64,000 nt of DNA from Beduini massiliensis (GCF_000829905.1 NZ_CDPP01000006.1:620001-684000); one strand, 5' to 3'; positions 54,001 through 61,324 are shown, counted from the first letter of the stretch. Program-made: numbers and translations. Notes: generated by a model from the letters alone, not told the origin.

Positions 54001-54245
54001 GAAATGATACGGAATGTCCCCGGCTCTAACCCTTGTTCAATTAATTTCTCTTCTAAATCTGATTTAAAATCCTGAAAAGTCCCGGGATAATCGGCCGGTA
54101 CGTTAACCATAATATCAATAATCGGATCAGGATTATTAATAGCTTCATTAGCTTTTATAGGATTGCTGATAATTAAACTGCAGACCATAGAAAAAGCTAA
54201 TATAGTACCGACTACCATCTTTTTCAGTCGGTTAGATTTAAACAT
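48084..54245 (-). CDS. Giant cell-surface protein with InlB-type and Asp-rich repeats
   Basis: A 2053-aa secreted protein. Residues 1-32 form a signal peptide. Residues about 35-480 are a non-repetitive head, lectin-like in composition. Three Listeria-Bacteroides (InlB B-type) repeats follow (about 743-965; FDANGG...GYTFDGW). Seven modules of about 80-90 residues come next (about 1060-1680), each ending like ISANHEVIITV. Then come Asp-rich 12-residue repeats (about 1681-2000) with one WKPSGQGG-YYRP linker. The tail is AVDTSD, a hydrophobic helix and KNKEKQI: an LPXTG-like sorting signal lacking Leu-Pro. It shares the repeat stalk with the 1294-aa protein. Start ATG follows AAAGGTG. Probable adhesin. 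Confidence 0.85.
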   Translation of the reverse strand: MFKSNRLKKMVVGTILAFSMVCSLIISNPIKANEAINNPDPIIDIMVNVPADYPGTFQDFKSDLEEKLIEQGLEPGTFRIISSAMKIDTTDTAGWYVYDHYLNQSEYNKLGLDSSKQPYRAADNTYASGTNPTTIEKEFATATPTTCRYFIQHIASSKDAAGKAKMIFAGYGTQALIDYMIYPAPSDARRTFSFDIDAKGVGNHTLEGTGFFINSGISNGKLNGYLLFYRFTSQTAGEIYILKINNIDASTINTGSITSLYGSAVSKTTFSLDATTKKSRIDVDLQSNKLTVQQRNYKSDGTFAELQTLFGGSVSIPNSGYNGFGPMIAYKSHGCSELTSFVYSDLEMTYEANAFDALKNTQYSEKAEYKYFINLTGTNNDPSVPKEEEAYLEGIKRLNQNEIFYISNTDDGNVLSKPTESSSGIGPDNGLYATDADYVNQIAEFIAKKYNDKEKYTPVEILQEKDKPISDFIIVEDAEKANQVLTVHLQHLKENGNVVKLKIRDKSKAADGKTVTGWKLKVYDPDNNVVLDTPDFISSPDALKSYTFNKDSKQGKYIFELIVKDNTGAESSTYQTFVTAYKDTAGPIITANALGQESKAEISLTDQGWGIDSDGVTLIENQGSGVLKYQINDGNIVTLDKEVHSTTIQVPLSADDLIITSWDECGNSTTKTFTTYKVSFDSNIKEDYYVLSGDKLGVLPEEVPSADPNEHFAGWADESGNLVGPETVVSKDLILHPVYTTEKVTLTFTANGGSFTDGDQVQIEVPKGSLVIDHLLSGDNLPTKTGYSFSHWTLSNALVTDQKANSNLTLQANWSINSYKLKFDANGGALGKLKEKTVNYGNNIKNETLKDEAGNNYQGTSLPTREGYIFKGWAKDAEGTDLGSAIMPAEDYTVYAVWQKDTSKYIVHFDSAGGSQINDKSYASSQTVYGALNTPSRSGYTFDGWYDEADNKKAEGDAVYSKTDHTLTAHWVANTDTQYKIQYFVKGENGYQRLDELTQNKTGTTDSEVSIADSDILGISGYWYNSEISMNVTSGTITGDGKLVLKLYYDRYFNINTEAVNGVITPSSSVKEYSSHTVTWTPNAGQIASRIIVDGIVRDDLLSVNSITFNDIASHHEVNVIFSSESGNKPDTGDYYTVKTKVVGGTGNTTITPTMTVLKGKDHKVEWQIDSEYYITSIQVDGKEYSLDTKNIDFKGISANHEVIITVDRLPSLGGNSTVGYYTLTVNQYGGDTVHPENTVTSPSKVVEMSSDEIVTWKAQNGYRIYQVFVDGVKLDDEQVKQGNIDFKNISANHVVDVYFTKDGESLPSIYDKDSIKVVTELIGGPGSITGGSVVEKGSSYDVEWNPVYQTTTDKTSDEYAAYVIDKVVVNGQQISQDDQKVKLENIDQDQKVEVYLKPDVYHVKTIKYGNGTISESKTLYREQNYEQIIGQPGDGTKIAKVVVDGKLEYPTTFYRSARALYADESDIKVNEATDSKARVSVESIKQDHIIEVYFANDINDLPQEDQMINVTGSITGGIGSIEGTGKFHVNPDLGHAGSATVTWDIDTNKYEVTDVKVNGASVPYNGNSITLENLNENKDVEVIVKRTELPNNDEIKDLTPPDNTHNFDITTEIIGGPGTISNSTTVTNGANHNVNWEVTENGYEIRDIIVDGVSRPDLISSTGTGNIDFNQISSNHDVKVVLGKKPDVNIDVDGDGIPDINIDTDGDGKPDINIDINGDGKPDINIDTDNTGVWKPSGQGGNKDGIWKPDTNIDTNGDGIGDTDYYRPAIDLDKDGVDDNWKPNQDVYPNGIIHPGYDTANPNINIDTNGDGKPDINIDTNGDGKPDVNIDIDGDNKADINIDTNGDGKPNINIDTDGDGKPDINIDTDGDGKPDINIDTNGDGKPDINIDTDGDGKPDINVDTDGDGKPDINIDTNGDGKPNINIDTDGDGKPNINIDTDGDGKPDINIDTDGDGKPDINIDTNGDGKPNINIDTDGDGKPDINIDTDGDDKPDVNIDSDGAADIIITPTVTENDAVDTSDRMSAVWTYLALLSMAGAMYFGFSKNKEKQI
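48255..48830 (-). repeat. Sixteen 36-bp tandem repeats in the giant surface gene
   Basis: Sixteen consecutive 36-bp units encoding NID-[TI]-[DN]-GDGKP-[DN]-I with few changes, many nearly identical in DNA. A shorter block of three units lies at about 49057-49190, before the linker. The homogeneity indicates recent unit duplication or gene conversion. Confidence 0.92.
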
Positions 54246-54334
54246 ATTTTCTCACACCTTTCTATTTATTATTAATATAAATTTCCCACACTTTTTTTCT
54301 CTAATAAACCTCACCTCTATGCATTAAATTTAAG

Positions 54335-54362
54335 ATTATGTTTATTATTGATTGACAGTCAA
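54335..54362 (-). promoter_or_regulatory. Possible gene-facing promoter of the giant surface gene
   Basis: TTGACT (54357-54362), 16-bp spacer, CATAAT (54335-54340) on the minus strand, about 90 bp before the start codon. The -35 hexamer overlaps the outer end of the left inverted repeat, so this promoter would remain in place after an inversion. Confidence 0.5.
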
Positions 54363-54378
54363 AAAGTACACTATTTGA
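54359..54378. repeat. Left inverted repeat upstream of the giant surface gene
   Basis: A 20-bp element with core AGTACACT (54365-54372) and facing arms TCAAA/TTTGA. It matches the reverse complement of 54519-54538 at 16 of 20 positions, with the central 8 bp identical. Confidence 0.55.
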
Positions 54379-54461
54379 TATTCCTAATTTTTTAACTGTT
54401 CTGTGTTTGTTTAATACAAAAACATACTAATTTAGTGTGATTTTTACCAATAAATTAATAA

Positions 54462-54490
54462 TTGACTTTACTTATGTGGTGTGATTAAAT
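54462..54490 (+). promoter_or_regulatory. Outward-facing promoter between the 54.4-kb repeats
   Basis: TTGACT (54462-54467), 17-bp spacer, TTAAAT (54485-54490) with a TG extension on the plus strand. It points away from the surface gene. If the segment were inverted, the start would move to about 54400 facing the gene, with a leader near 155 nt. Confidence 0.5.
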
Positions 54491-54518
54491 ATAGTTGGTT
54501 ATTGGATAGTTAATAAGT

Positions 54519-54538
54519 TCACAAAGTGTACTATGTGA
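54519..54538. repeat. Right inverted repeat upstream of the giant surface gene
   Basis: A 20-bp element with core AGTGTACT, itself inside a 24-bp palindrome-like sequence with 7-bp arms GTTCACA/TGTGAAC (54517-54540). Partner of 54359-54378; the spacer is 140 bp without an ORF. The whole 471-bp gap 54246-54716 holds these repeats, two promoters, an RNA-like hairpin and the gltX terminator, and no gene. Confidence 0.55.
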
Positions 54539-54569
54539 ACGAGACTTATTTATTTCCTAAATTATGTTG

Positions 54570-54668
54570 TATAATATTATTTATTAAAAGCCAATTATTT
54601 ATGTGCTTCTTCTAAAGTGTTAGATGATCATCTGACAAGAGAGCTGCTCCATTTATAATTGGCTTTTT
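54570..54668 (+). ncRNA. Candidate small RNA / long terminator hairpin
   Basis: A TATAAT at 54570-54575 is followed by a structure with a 13-bp closing stem (54586-54598 with 54655-54667) and a 56-base loop containing the palindrome AGATGATCATCT, ending in TTTTT on the plus strand. It could be a transcript of about 85 nt or a terminator for transcripts from the outward promoter. No known RNA family was recognised. Confidence 0.4.
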
Positions 54669-54690
54669 ATTTGCTGTAAATGAAGGTAAT

Positions 54691-54718
54691 AAAAAAATCC
54701 AGCGGAGTTCGCTAGATT
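54691..54718 (-). terminator. Terminator of gltX
   Basis: A 9-bp stem with one G-U pair (54696-54704 with 54710-54718), five-base loop, followed by seven T on the minus strand, adjoining the stop codon. Confidence 0.85.
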
Positions 54719-56156
54719 AATATTTTGATAGTCTTTCAATCGCTGTTTCTTTTCCAATCAGCATGATAGAACTTGCAAGATCCGGTCCATGCATAATTCC
54801 GGTTGTGGCGATACGGATTGGCATATAAAGCATTTTTCCTTTAGCTTTTGCTTCTTTTTGAGTTGCTTTAATGCAGGCTTGAATGTTATCTTTTGTAAAT
54901 TCGGTTAATTCTTCTAGTTTTTCTTTAAATACTTTTAATGTATTCGGAATCGTTTCATCTTTCATAAATTCTACTGCTTCTTCGTCAAGATGAAGTTCAT
55001 CTTCAAAGAATAAGTCAACTAAATCACAGATTTCCTTACCGTATGATAACTGATCATGATAGACAGCGATCAAATTGGTAATCCATTCATCTGATTTATT
55101 TGAAAGATCATATTTTTCGGCTAAGAAAGGTTTACATAATTTCACGATTTCTTCTAATGGTCTTTCTTTAATATAACGGTTGTTGACCCAAATTAATTTT
55201 GACTTATCAAACATTGAAGGAGATTTAGATAAACGATGTTCGTCAAATACTTTGATCAATTCATCATGAGTAAAGATTTCCTGTTCTCCTTCAGGTGACC
55301 ATCCTAATAATGCCATAAAGTTAAACATGGCATCTGGCAAGTACCCTTCTTCTTTGTACTGAGAAACAAACTGCATGATTGTTTCATCACGTTTAGATAA
55401 TTTCTTTCTATTTTCATTTACAATCAATGTCATATGTCCAAAGATTGGAGCATCCCAGCCAAACATTTTATAAATCATCAGCTGTTTAGGTGTATTGGAT
55501 AAATGTTCCTCACCTCTAAATACATGCGTAATATCCATTGAGTGATCATCAATAACGACAGCATAGTTATAAGTAGGGATGCCATTCGCTTTAACTAATA
55601 CCCAATCCCCAATATCTTTAGATTCAAAAGAAACGTGTCCGCGAATCATATCTTCAAATTCATATACTTCATTATCCGGTACTTTCACACGAATCGTATA
55701 AGGCATTCCTGCCGCTTCTTTGCTGGCTACTTCTTCTGGTGTTAAGTCACAGCATTTACGATTATATTTAGGTGCTAATCCGGCCGCTGTTTGTAATTCA
55801 TGTTCTGCTTCCAATTCTTCTGGTGTACAGAAACATTTATACGCATAGCCATGATCAAGCAGCCATTGTGTACGTTCTTTATAGATATCTAATCTTTCCA
55901 TTTGGCGATAAGGTGCATATTTAGGGTTGGGATTTACCGGTGATTCGTCCGGGATAATGCCTAACCATTCTAAGTTTTCTAACTGACTTGCTTCTCCGCC
56001 CTCGATATTTCTTTCAATATCTGTATCTTCAATTCTGAATACAAAATCTCCGTTATGATGTTTAGCAAATAAATAATTAAACAATGCCGTTCTAGCACCG
56101 CCAATGTGTAAATGTCCGGTTGGACTAGGTGCATATCTTACTCTTACTTTTTCCAT
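54717..56156 (-). CDS. gltX: Glutamyl-tRNA synthetase
   Basis: A 479-aa class I synthetase with the HIGH-type motif [11 protein letters not shown] (residues 14-24) and the KMSKS-type motif KKLSKRDET (near residue 255). RFAPSPTG-like start [11 protein letters not shown] Cys cluster (CFC...CC near residues 108-136) may bind zinc. It charges tRNA(Glu) and, in organisms lacking GlnRS, tRNA(Gln). The gene starts one base after ispF, so they are co-transcribed. Confidence 0.96.
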   Translation of the reverse strand: MEKVRVRYAPSPTGHLHIGGARTALFNYLFAKHHNGDFVFRIEDTDIERNIEGGEASQLENLEWLGIIPDESPVNPNPKYAPYRQMERLDIYKERTQWLLDHGYAYKCFCTPEELEAEHELQTAAGLAPKYNRKCCDLTPEEVASKEAAGMPYTIRVKVPDNEVYEFEDMIRGHVSFESKDIGDWVLVKANGIPTYNYAVVIDDHSMDITHVFRGEEHLSNTPKQLMIYKMFGWDAPIFGHMTLIVNENRKKLSKRDETIMQFVSQYKEEGYLPDAMFNFMALLGWSPEGEQEIFTHDELIKVFDEHRLSKSPSMFDKSKLIWVNNRYIKERPLEEIVKLCKPFLAEKYDLSNKSDEWITNLIAVYHDQLSYGKEICDLVDLFFEDELHLDEEAVEFMKDETIPNTLKVFKEKLEELTEFTKDNIQACIKATQKEAKAKGKMLYMPIRIATTGIMHGPDLASSIMLIGKETAIERLSKY

Positions 56157-56157
56157 T

Positions 56158-56640
56158 TTACTGATCCTTTCCTAATAGAAGGCATACTGCCTGAGACATA
56201 ATGCCCTCTTTTCTGCCTACAAATCCCATTTTCTCTCCACGGGTTGCTTTGACATTAATATTGCTGATATCTGTATGCAGAACACGTGCAATATTTTCCC
56301 GCATTGCATTGATGTGCGGTGCCATTTTAGGTGCTTCTGCTAATATGATGGAATCGATATTACCGATCTTATATCCTTCATGATCCATAAGCCGGAAAAC
56401 ATGTTCCAAGAGAATCATCGATGAAATGCCTTTATACTGAGGATCTGTATCCGGGAAATGCTTTCCGATATCGCCTAACCCCAATGCCCCGATTATGCTT
56501 TCGGCAATGGCATGCAGTAAAACATCGGCATCGCTATGTCCTTTCAGCCCTTTTTCATGGTCTATTTCCACTCCGCCTAGTATTAATTTGCGTCCTTCAA
56601 CGAGTTGGTGGATATCAATGGATTGTCCTATTCTTATCAT
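56158..56640 (-). CDS. ispF: 2-C-methyl-D-erythritol 2,4-cyclodiphosphate synthase
   Basis: A 160-aa MEP-pathway enzyme. The zinc ligands D9 and H11 (QSIDIHQL) and His in [13 protein letters not shown] (near residues 35-47) are visible; [11 protein letters not shown] and [17 protein letters not shown] are family signatures. It makes the cyclodiphosphate precursor of isoprenoids. ATG 56640 follows CAGGTGATA; an ATG seven codons upstream overlaps that site. IspD is not adjacent. Confidence 0.95.
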   Translation of the reverse strand: MIRIGQSIDIHQLVEGRKLILGGVEIDHEKGLKGHSDADVLLHAIAESIIGALGLGDIGKHFPDTDPQYKGISSMILLEHVFRLMDHEGYKIGNIDSIILAEAPKMAPHINAMRENIARVLHTDISNINVKATRGEKMGFVGRKEGIMSQAVCLLLGKDQ

Positions 56641-56722
56641 ATTATCACCTGCCTGTTCCATTCTAACACAAAAGAATGTGCATTTAAACTAAAGAAACTG
56701 CTAAAAACAGCGATTATATGCA

Positions 56723-56995
56723 TTATTTATCTTTTTTAAAGCGTGCACTGATCAGCTCTAAAACATCATAATGCAAGACGATTACATAAAAAAGTAAAAT
56801 AACAGATATAATGCAGTTTCCCAATACAACACTTCTTAACTGAGGATGTACATCAAAGATCATGACTAATCCGGCACACAGTACAGTATGCCATAGATGC
56901 CAATAGATATAGCTTGTTCCAAATTCAAGGATATATTTGTAGATCAAATAATAAAACAAATATAAGATTCCCAATAATAGAATAGCATAATTCAT
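56723..56995 (-). CDS. Small membrane protein of unknown function
   Basis: A 90-aa protein with three probable membrane segments (about residues 3-22, 33-48 and 55-77) and a short basic tail ending KKDK. No family recognised. The ATG at 56995 is six bases from GAGGTG; two further in-frame codons upstream are too close to that site. It is divergent from rlmA and upstream of ispF-gltX on the same strand, with 82 bp between, so it may or may not belong to that operon. Confidence 0.6.
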   Translation of the reverse strand: MNYAILLLGILYLFYYLIYKYILEFGTSYIYWHLWHTVLCAGLVMIFDVHPQLRSVVLGNCIISVILLFYVIVLHYDVLELISARFKKDK

Positions 56996-57040
56996 GATCA
57001 TCACCTCTGCCTAATATTTTAACATATTTTAAATGGTTTA

Positions 57041-57049
57041 TGCTATAAT
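57041..57049 (+). promoter_or_regulatory. Extended -10 promoter of rlmA-rluD
   Basis: TGCTATAAT: a perfect -10 with the TGN extension, which can work without a good -35. It is 18 bp before the rlmA ATG. Confidence 0.6.
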
Positions 57050-57067
57050 GTTGTGGAGGTGAAAAAA

Positions 57068-57877
57068 ATGCATAAACTCGCATGTCCAAAATGTAAAAAA
57101 ACATTATTCCTAGAAGGAAATTCTTATAAATGCGAAGATCGTCATACCTATGATCTGGCAAAAACAAAATATATCAATTTACTGTTAAATCCGGATAAGG
57201 CTACCAATCATCCCGGTGACAGCAAAGAAAGCCTGATTGCCAGAAAAGCATTTCTAAATCAGGGGTATTATCATTGTATCTCGGATACGATCAATACATA
57301 TATCGCAAAGCACAGCGTAGGTCCAACACAAATCCTTGATCTAGGCTGTGGCGAAGGGTATTATACTTGGCGTATGAAAGAAACGCTCAATAATCCTGAG
57401 TATACCTATTATGGCTTAGATATATCTAAAGAAGCAATAAATATGGCAACGAAGTATACTCGTGATATTTACTGGATCGTGGGCAATTCCAAAAATATTC
57501 CCGTTCAGGATCACAGTATGGATGTCATTTGTGCCTTATTCACGGTAGTAAACAAAGAAGAATTGGAACGTTGCCTGTCAAAAGACGGCTATATCCTCCA
57601 TGTAACTGCCAACCCCAAGCATTTAGTAGAAATAAAAGAATTGATCTATGATGAAATCAAAATTAAATCAGATGAATACATCCGTCTGCCTTTTACAGTC
57701 AGAGAATCATGGGATCTTGTTGAAAAGGTACATATCAATAATCATGAAGATGCCTTGAATCTATTGAAAATGACCCCTCACTATTATCATATTAAAAAAG
57801 AAAGACGACACGTAGTAGATACTTTAGAATCGATGGATATTACCATTGATATCAAAATTACTGTCTATGAAGTATAA
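57068..57877 (+). CDS. rlmA: 23S rRNA (guanine-N1)-methyltransferase, RlmA family
   Basis: A 269-aa methyltransferase. The N-terminal zinc finger has CPKCKKTL (Cys near residues 6 and 9) and CEDRHTYD (Cys and His near 22-26). The Rossmann core contains LDLGCGEGYY (about residues 90-99). RlmA-type enzymes methylate G745 or G748 of 23S rRNA; which base is modified here is not decided. ATG 57068 follows TGGAGGTG. The next gene overlaps by 11 bp, so both RNA-modifying enzymes are co-expressed. Confidence 0.87.
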   Translation: MHKLACPKCKKTLFLEGNSYKCEDRHTYDLAKTKYINLLLNPDKATNHPGDSKESLIARKAFLNQGYYHCISDTINTYIAKHSVGPTQILDLGCGEGYYTWRMKETLNNPEYTYYGLDISKEAINMATKYTRDIYWIVGNSKNIPVQDHSMDVICALFTVVNKEELERCLSKDGYILHVTANPKHLVEIKELIYDEIKIKSDEYIRLPFTVRESWDLVEKVHINNHEDALNLLKMTPHYYHIKKERRHVVDTLESMDITIDIKITVYEV

Positions 57878-58754
57878 ATTACAAAATGAATGGTTAACCT
57901 TTACAATAGATGATCAATTTAATAATAAAACGATTGATGATCTATTCAAGTATTTCCATCTGTCTAAAAAAAGTATTCACTTATTAAAACAAAATAAGGA
58001 ATACTTTTTAAATCATCAATTTGTTTCTTCTGATACGTGTCTCCATAAAAAAGATCAGTTTAAAATACGTGCTTTTCATTACAGTGGGATTGACTTTATT
58101 CCTCAGCCAAAAGATATTCACATTATTTATGAAGATGAATTTCTTTTGATTATTGATAAAGAACCCGGCATGAATGTTCACCCAGATCAAAAAGAGGGGA
58201 TCGATACATTATGCAACTATGTTGCTTATTACTATCAGCAGCAGCACCTAAATCTGCCGGTTCGCTACCTGCATCGCTTAGACTTCGATACAAGTGGTCT
58301 GATCATGTTTTGCAAGTGTGCTTTGCTTCAGCCTTTATTAGATGATGCTTTAGCACACAAATTGATCAAACGCTCTTATCTAGCATTAGTCAAAGGCAAT
58401 ATTTCAACTTCTAAACCTCAGACAATACAAACCTATATGGGGAAAGATCGTCATCATTCAAATAAAATGAGAGTCTCTGATCATGGACAAAAAGCAATTA
58501 CACACTACCGGTTAATCAAAAACTATAAAAACAAAGCGTTAGTCGAATGTACGCTGGATACAGGAAGAACACATCAGATCCGTGTACATTTAGCTTCGAT
58601 TGGTCATGCCATTATTGGAGATCCACTGTATGGAACCCCCTCCGATAAAATCAAACGGCAATTTTTGCACGCCTATCGACTTGAATTTACACATCCTGTC
58701 ACAAATGAATGGATACAATTAGAATGTCCTTTACCTAAAGATATCTCTTTATAA
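57867..58754 (+). CDS. RluA/RluD-family pseudouridine synthase
   Basis: A 295-aa pseudouridine synthase. The catalytic Asp is in RYLHRLDFDTSGLIMF (HRLDxDTSG motif, near residue 137). An N-terminal stretch (residues about 10-65) resembles an S4-like RNA-binding part, and GRTHQIRVHLASIGHAIIGDPLYG is the C-terminal family signature. It converts uridines in 23S rRNA or tRNA to pseudouridine; the target is unknown. ATG 57867 lies within the end of rlmA; a start at 57846 is possible but less usual. Confidence 0.88.
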   Translation: MKYKLQNEWLTFTIDDQFNNKTIDDLFKYFHLSKKSIHLLKQNKEYFLNHQFVSSDTCLHKKDQFKIRAFHYSGIDFIPQPKDIHIIYEDEFLLIIDKEPGMNVHPDQKEGIDTLCNYVAYYYQQQHLNLPVRYLHRLDFDTSGLIMFCKCALLQPLLDDALAHKLIKRSYLALVKGNISTSKPQTIQTYMGKDRHHSNKMRVSDHGQKAITHYRLIKNYKNKALVECTLDTGRTHQIRVHLASIGHAIIGDPLYGTPSDKIKRQFLHAYRLEFTHPVTNEWIQLECPLPKDISL

Positions 58755-58770
58755 AGGAGATTCTTTTTAT
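58742..58770 (+). terminator. Terminator of the rlmA operon
   Basis: ATCTC-TTT/AAAG-GAGAT hairpin with a bulge near the stop codon, followed by TTCTTTTT on the plus strand. Confidence 0.5.
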
Positions 58771-58835
58771 TTGACAGTTTAAGGATGAAGGTGTACATTA
58801 TAATTAGGAATGATTACTAATAAAGGAGGTATTTC

Positions 58836-59438
58836 ATGAATAATTTAGCGATGTTTAAAATGAGTTATGGTCTTTATGTTCTTTCTGCCCGTGCTAATGA
58901 TAAGGATAATGGGTGCATTATCAATACTGCTATGCAGATTACCGATACACCAAAACAAATTATTATTGCGGTAAATAAGCAGAATTTAACCCATGATATG
59001 ATTATGCAGACTAAAATGTTTAATCTATCATTGTTAGATCAGCGTACTCCATTCAGTGTATTTCAAAACTTTGGCTTTCAAAGCGGCAGAACCGCGGAGA
59101 AATTTAAAAATACTGTGATGAAACGCAGTGAAAACGGTATTGCTTATTTAACCGATACTACAAATGCTTATCTTTCAGCAAAGGTAATTGCCACATTAGA
59201 TGTCGGAACGCACACACTCTTTATTGCCGAAGTGACAGAAGCAGAAGTGTTATCAGATCAAGAATCAGTGACGTATACTTATTATCAAAGTCATATCAAA
59301 CCGGCTCCTAAAAAGGAAACAAAAAAGGGATGGCGCTGCAAGATTTGCGGCTATGTCTATGAAGGAGAAGAATTGCCGGAAGATTATATTTGTCCGATCT
59401 GCAAGCATGGTGCTTCTGACTTTGAAAGAATTGAATAA
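58836..59438 (+). CDS. Flavin reductase-rubredoxin fusion (Hrb-like)
   Basis: A 200-aa two-domain protein. Residues 1-150 form the FMN-binding flavin-reductase fold (MSYGLYVLSA near the start, RTAEKF motif). Residues about 158-198 are a rubredoxin with two CxxC iron ligands, CKICGYVYEG and CPICKHGASDF. This is the high-molecular-weight rubredoxin type that passes electrons to flavodiiron proteins or oxygen-scavenging partners in anaerobes (family knowledge). A TATAAT and AAAGGAGG precede the ATG. Single gene. Confidence 0.92.
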   Translation: MNNLAMFKMSYGLYVLSARANDKDNGCIINTAMQITDTPKQIIIAVNKQNLTHDMIMQTKMFNLSLLDQRTPFSVFQNFGFQSGRTAEKFKNTVMKRSENGIAYLTDTTNAYLSAKVIATLDVGTHTLFIAEVTEAEVLSDQESVTYTYYQSHIKPAPKKETKKGWRCKICGYVYEGEELPEDYICPICKHGASDFERIE

Positions 59439-59455
59439 AAGGTTTAAACAAATAT

Positions 59456-59519
59456 AAATCCCACTAAAGCAGACAGATAAAATAATTAAATTTTATTAAG
59501 TCTGTGAAGGGGGTTTTTA
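59456..59519 (+). terminator. Terminator of the flavin reductase-rubredoxin gene
   Basis: A long hairpin: AAATCCC pairs GGGGTTT (59456-59462 with 59510-59516), with inner CAGAC/GTCTG and ATAAAAT/ATTTTAT stems, then TTTTTATTTT. Confidence 0.75.
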
Positions 59520-59584
59520 TTTTAATAATATTTCTTTCTTTTTTATTTATCTAAAGTATACTAATAATAAGTGAGGTGATCTAA

Positions 59585-60247
59585 GTGAAACGAATTATGA
59601 TCATTGAAGATGATAAATTAATGCGTGAAGAATTAGCTAAATTGCTGCAAAGTCATGAATATGAAACGTATATCTGTGAAGATTTTGATACTGCTCATTT
59701 ACAGGCTGCAGAAGTGAATCCCCATCTGATTCTATTAGATATCAATCTAATCGGCATAAATGGGTTTACGATCTGTAAACGTATTCGCCGTTTACTTAAA
59801 ACCCCTATTATTTTTGTAACCAGCCGTAATACGGATGAGGATGAACTCACCAGCATTATCAGTGGGGGAGATGATTTTATTGTCAAACCCTATAATAAAC
59901 TGATTTTATTAGAAAAAATTAAGCGTTTGATCACAACCTTTGATCCAACCCATTTTAAAGAAATCAAGATTGACCAAGTCACTTTGGATCTGCATCTATC
60001 CTTAATTAAGTATCAAGATCAGGAAGTGGAATTAAGCCGCAATGAATTTAAGATCATGTATTATCTTTTCTTAAATCCTCATAAAGACATCAGTAAAGAT
60101 GAATTGATTGAATATTTATGGAATGATAAATTCTATGTAGATGAAAATATATTAAATGTTAATATGACCCGTATTCGTAAAAAACTAGAAAGCATTGGTT
60201 TATTTGATTTTATTAAAACCATTCATAAGAAGGGCTATCGCATATGA
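59585..60247 (+). CDS. bceR: OmpR-family response regulator, BceR-like
   Basis: A 220-aa regulator: receiver domain with phospho-acceptor Asp in LILLDINLIG (near residue 52), acidic pair EDD at 8-10, and a winged-helix DNA-binding domain from about residue 125 (ELSRNEFKIMYYLFLNP). It starts with GTG after GAGGTGAT. The ATGA overlap with the sensor kinase gene makes them a pair. The neighbours indicate the BceRS type that responds to antimicrobial peptides; the symbol is by analogy. Confidence 0.85.
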   Translation: MKRIMIIEDDKLMREELAKLLQSHEYETYICEDFDTAHLQAAEVNPHLILLDINLIGINGFTICKRIRRLLKTPIIFVTSRNTDEDELTSIISGGDDFIVKPYNKLILLEKIKRLITTFDPTHFKEIKIDQVTLDLHLSLIKYQDQEVELSRNEFKIMYYLFLNPHKDISKDELIEYLWNDKFYVDENILNVNMTRIRKKLESIGLFDFIKTIHKKGYRI

Positions 60248-61254
60248 CATTCAGATATTATTTAGAACAGCGTATACGGGTAATCTTTCTGAACATTGTA
60301 TTGTTTATCTTTTTTGGCAGTTTTCTGTTCACCTTGTATGATAATTTTTCTCTTTTACTATTAATGGGAGGGGGATGGTTTATCATCTTATTTATCTACT
60401 TTATGATTGATTTTATCCAATTAAAGCAGCAATATAATAAAATCGAACGTTTGGTCGATGATCTTGATCAAAAATATCTTGTACATGAGATTATTGAGGA
60501 ACCCCGTAAGTTGGAAGCAAAAGCCTATTATTACGCCCTGAAAAAAGGCTCAAAAGCAATGACGGATCAGGTCAGTGAAGCACGCCGTAACTCCAAAGAG
60601 TATCAGGAGTATATTGAAAGTTGGGTGCATGAAATCAAAACTCCCATTGCGGCTATTTCTCTGCTTTGCGACAATACTCAAAATAAAGAATTAAAACAGC
60701 AGGTCGATAAGATAGATCAGCTTGTCGAGCAGGTTTTATTCTACGCCCGCAGTGATAATACACAAAATGATTATCTGATCAGAGAAACTACTTTAGAAGA
60801 GATTGTTCACCAATCGTTAATTGACTTTAAAAATCTTATTTTAGGTCATCACATTTATCTTGAAATTCATGATTTGGATCAAATTGTGTATACTGATGAA
60901 AAATGGATTCACTTTATTTTAAATCAAATACTTTCTAATGCCATTAAATATATGAAAGAAGAACCACGTAAGTTAATCATCTATAGTGAAAAACATGAAT
61001 ATAATATCGATTTGATCATTAAAGATAGTGGAATAGGAATTGCTCCTCAGGAACTCCCACGTGTCTTTAATGCCGGCTATACCGGAGATGACCGTAAGAA
61101 AGAACACGCAACGGGAATGGGTTTATATATCAGTAAAAAACTTTGTGATCGTTTAAACCTCGCATTAACCATTGATTCCAAATTAGGAGAATTTACATGT
61201 GTTAAAATTACCTTTCCGATTGGAAAAGTTCATCAATTTAACCAAGAATCTTAA
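60244..61254 (+). CDS. bceS: Intramembrane-sensing histidine kinase, BceS-like
   Basis: A 336-aa kinase: two N-terminal membrane segments with almost no external loop (about residues 13-35 and 38-57), a DHp domain with phospho-His in ESWVHEIKTPIAAIS (near residue 128), and an ATPase domain with NQILSNAIKYM, DSGIGIAPQELPRVFNAGYTGDDRKK and ATGMGLYISKK. The missing sensor loop is characteristic of kinases that receive the signal from a BceAB transporter in a complex. Overlaps the regulator gene by 4 bp. Confidence 0.87.
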   Translation: MTFRYYLEQRIRVIFLNIVLFIFFGSFLFTLYDNFSLLLLMGGGWFIILFIYFMIDFIQLKQQYNKIERLVDDLDQKYLVHEIIEEPRKLEAKAYYYALKKGSKAMTDQVSEARRNSKEYQEYIESWVHEIKTPIAAISLLCDNTQNKELKQQVDKIDQLVEQVLFYARSDNTQNDYLIRETTLEEIVHQSLIDFKNLILGHHIYLEIHDLDQIVYTDEKWIHFILNQILSNAIKYMKEEPRKLIIYSEKHEYNIDLIIKDSGIGIAPQELPRVFNAGYTGDDRKKEHATGMGLYISKKLCDRLNLALTIDSKLGEFTCVKITFPIGKVHQFNQES

Positions 61255-61261
61255 GAAGTTC

Positions 61262-61304
61262 TTACAAAAGTGTAAGGATTTTTTTTGTTTTTACTTGCTA
61301 TAAT
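61262..61304 (+). promoter_or_regulatory. BceR-type operator and promoter of the transporter operon
   Basis: TTACA-AAAG-TGTAA (61262-61275) fits the TNACA-N4-TGTAA consensus described for Bce-like regulators. An extended -10 TGCTATAAT (61296-61304) lies 20 bp downstream, with no good -35, as expected for an activated promoter. The operator lies seven bases after the kinase stop codon. The same dyad plus the following T-run may also act as a weak terminator for bceRS. Confidence 0.75.
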
Positions 61305-61324
61305 AAGGATGTAAAAGAAAGAAG

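Noticed and set aside
58793-58826. PerR-like box before the flavin reductase-rubredoxin gene
   Set aside because: TTATAATTAGGAATGATTA only partly matches the 7-1-7 PerR palindrome, and AT-rich promoter DNA gives such matches easily. TTGACA upstream is also too far (22 bp) from the TATAAT to be its -35.
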